Assembly (NCBI GenBank): GCA_036521995.1
Contig: DATDGR010000207.1
Location: 1-14,315 of the forward strand
DNA length: 14,315 nt
Direction: 5' to 3'
Source of the DNA: Gp13-AA77 sp036521995
Lineage (GTDB): Bacteria; Acidobacteriota; Terriglobia; UBA7540
The notes below the pieces were generated by a model that saw only the letters and a list, made by a program, of their open reading frames with translations, had not been told where the DNA came from and searched no databases. Position numbers and translations under genes: made by a program. Shown one piece after another: positions 13,227 through 14,315 of the stretch. Position 1 is the stretch's first letter, and the number at the start of each line of letters is the position of its first letter.

Positions 13227-13487
13227 AACGCTCTCGAAACCATGTAGGCAGATCCGGGATTTACAGTTCTTCGCGGGTGATCCCCAGCGTGGCGCGCGCA
13301 TGACCGCCTAGACTGTGGGCCTCTTTCTGGACTCCTCAAAGAACCGCATCAACGACGAAACCATCAAGCTTTCTCATCGAACTGGCGGAAGAGTCTGGCC
13401 TGCAATCGCGAATCGAACGCCATGTTTCGAGGCGAGAAGATCATCAGGGAGAAGCGAGCGATCCGGCAGGGTTCTGCGCCATCTCAA
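13227..13487 (+). pseudogene. pgi: Glucose-6-phosphate isomerase N-terminal remnant
   Basis: Pieces in three frames match the N-terminal part of Pgi in order: NALETM (13227-13244), RQIRDLQFFAGDPQRGARMTA (13246-13308), then after an in-frame stop TAG (13309-13311) TVGLFLDSSKNRINDETIKL (13312-13371). An extra T near 13372 shifts the frame to LIELAEESGLQSRIE (13373-13417), and another extra base near 13421 shifts it to MFRGEKIIREKRA (13422-13460). Intact proteins read approximately DLHLRELFA.DP.RG.RMTAEA.GL.LDYSKNRI.DET..LL..LAEESGL..RIDAMFRGEKI. The remaining 400-odd residues are missing, so the gene is dead and truncated. Its 5' limit is unclear; an ATG at 13081 in the second piece's frame overlaps the kinase gene. 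Confidence 0.8.
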
Positions 13488-13492
13488 GCCGT

Positions 13493-13500
13493 AAGGGGAG
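13493..13500 (+). promoter_or_regulatory. Ribosome binding site that fixes the glycerol kinase TTG start
   Basis: AAGGGGAG stands seven bases before TTG 13508. The next in-frame ATG (13670) would remove the nucleotide-binding motif DQGTTSSR, so TTG is the only sensible start. Confidence 0.75.
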
Positions 13501-13507
13501 CCACCAC

Positions 13508-14315
13508 TTGGAATACGTACTTGCATTGGATCAGGGGACGACAAGCTCCAGAGCGGTTCTTTACGATCGAGACGGCACAATCCGCAGTCTCGCGCAGCGG
13601 GAGCTCGAACAGACTTACCCGCGCGCGGGCTGGGTCGAGCATGACCCCGAGGAAATTTGGGCATCGCAGATGAGCGTTGCCGTGGAAGCGCTGGGTCGAG
13701 CTGATAGCCGCCCGCGGGACATTGCCGCGCTGGGTATCACGAATCAGCGCGAGACCACGATCGTCTGGGAGCGCAAGACAGGTAAACCCGTATACAACGC
13801 GATTGTATGGCAGGACCGCCGCACGGCAGCCATCTGCCAGGAGCTTCGGGAGAAAGGTCTTGAAGAGACCATCCAGCAAAAGACCGGGTTGCTGATCGAT
13901 GCTTATTTCTCCGCAAGTAAGATCATGTGGATTCTCGAAAATGTGAAAGGCGCGAGAGAGAAGGCAGATGCCGGAGAACTGGCTTTTGGAACCGTTGATA
14001 GCTGGCTGATCTGGAACCTGACCAGCGGGAAGCTCCATGCGACTGACGCCAGCAACGCTTCGCGTACCATGCTGTTCAACATCCATGAAGGCAGATGGGA
14101 CCGAGACCTGTTGCATACCCTGCATATTCCAGATTCTTTGCTTCCCGAGGTGCGCTTTTCCAGTGGGGAATACGCTCGGGTTTCGACGGATCTCGCCCTC
14201 GGTGGCGTCCCCATCACAGGGGTGGCCGGAGACCAGCAGGCAGCTTTGTTCGGACAAGCGTGCTTCCGTCCGGGCATGGCCAAATGTACTTACGGCACCG
14301 GTGCTTTTCTGTTGC
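13508..14315 (+). CDS. glpK: Glycerol kinase, N-terminal 269 residues (runs off right edge)
   Basis: The enzyme phosphorylates glycerol to glycerol-3-phosphate with ATP in the cytoplasm (FGGY family). The frame is open from TTG 13508 to the edge, about half of the usual 500 residues. Seen: ATP-binding LALDQGTTSSRAVLYD (5-20), substrate-binding NQRETTIVW (79-87, with Arg81 and Glu82), AIVWQDRRTA (98-107), DAYFSASKI (131-139, Tyr133), FGTVDSWLIWNLT (160-172), TDASNASRTMLFNI (179-192), GVAGDQQAALFGQ (238-250) with catalytic Asp242, and KCTYGTGAFLL (259-269). TTG is preferred as the start because the ribosome binding site is well placed and no ATG lies before the first motif. It directly follows the pgi remnant, and no separate promoter is evident. 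Confidence 0.96.
   Translation, partial: MEYVLALDQGTTSSRAVLYDRDGTIRSLAQRELEQTYPRAGWVEHDPEEIWASQMSVAVEALGRADSRPRDIAALGITNQRETTIVWERKTGKPVYNAIVWQDRRTAAICQELREKGLEETIQQKTGLLIDAYFSASKIMWILENVKGAREKADAGELAFGTVDSWLIWNLTSGKLHATDASNASRTMLFNIHEGRWDRDLLHTLHIPDSLLPEVRFSSGEYARVSTDLALGGVPITGVAGDQQAALFGQACFRPGMAKCTYGTGAFLL

Noticed and set aside
13484..14257. Minus-strand open frame of 257 codons
   Set aside because: It is antisense to glycerol kinase, whose plus-strand frame carries every expected motif.

Overview
This window most likely comes from an Acidobacteriota chromosome. It carries the lineage's typical pairing of a PadR-type repressor with an orphan FtsX/MacB-like permease of the ADOP family, and a TonB-dependent receptor with an N-terminal carboxypeptidase-regulatory-like domain. 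The DNA is moderately GC-rich. The assignment rests on family resemblance read by eye.

Left part (1-2500). A secreted Pro/Gln-rich protein runs off the left edge on the minus strand. A plus-strand cluster follows: a small secreted Pro-rich protein with 45-bp tandem repeats (771-1190), a seven-helix membrane protein (1250-1975) whose mRNA is probably leaderless, and a one-helix membrane protein (2016-2492). None of these has a recognised function.

Centre-left (2519-6829), all minus strand. A secreted protein (6829-6089) with a good promoter lies upstream of a rhomboid protease (6013-5279). Next comes a separately promoted, cobalamin-riboswitch-controlled TonB-dependent receptor (4783-2519), evidently an outer-membrane corrinoid (BtuB-type) transporter.

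Centre-right (6844-10713). A gene-poor stretch of about 770 bp holds several hairpins. It leads into padR (7619-7963), which has a perfect 15-bp palindrome between its promoter region and start codon. A large ADOP permease (8065-10713) follows and probably belongs to the same operon.

Right part (10723-14315). A minus-strand, membrane-anchored protein with a C-terminal peptidoglycan-binding-like domain (11895-10723) faces what looks like the worn right end of an integrase-type insertion sequence (transposase C-terminus plus repeated end motif, about 11945-12163). Then come an intact ROK/polyphosphate-glucokinase-like gene (12435-13133), a previously easy-to-miss remnant of glucose-6-phosphate isomerase (about 13227-13487, broken by a nonsense codon and frameshifts), and glycerol kinase (from 13508, TTG start), which runs off the right edge. 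The sugar-phosphate cluster therefore appears to have lost its pgi copy by decay.

No rRNA, tRNA, CRISPR array or recognisable defence system was seen. The most informative signals are the riboswitch-controlled receptor, the pgi remnant, the PadR palindrome, the solo insertion-sequence end, the leaderless promoter of the 7TM gene and several inverted repeats sitting on promoters.
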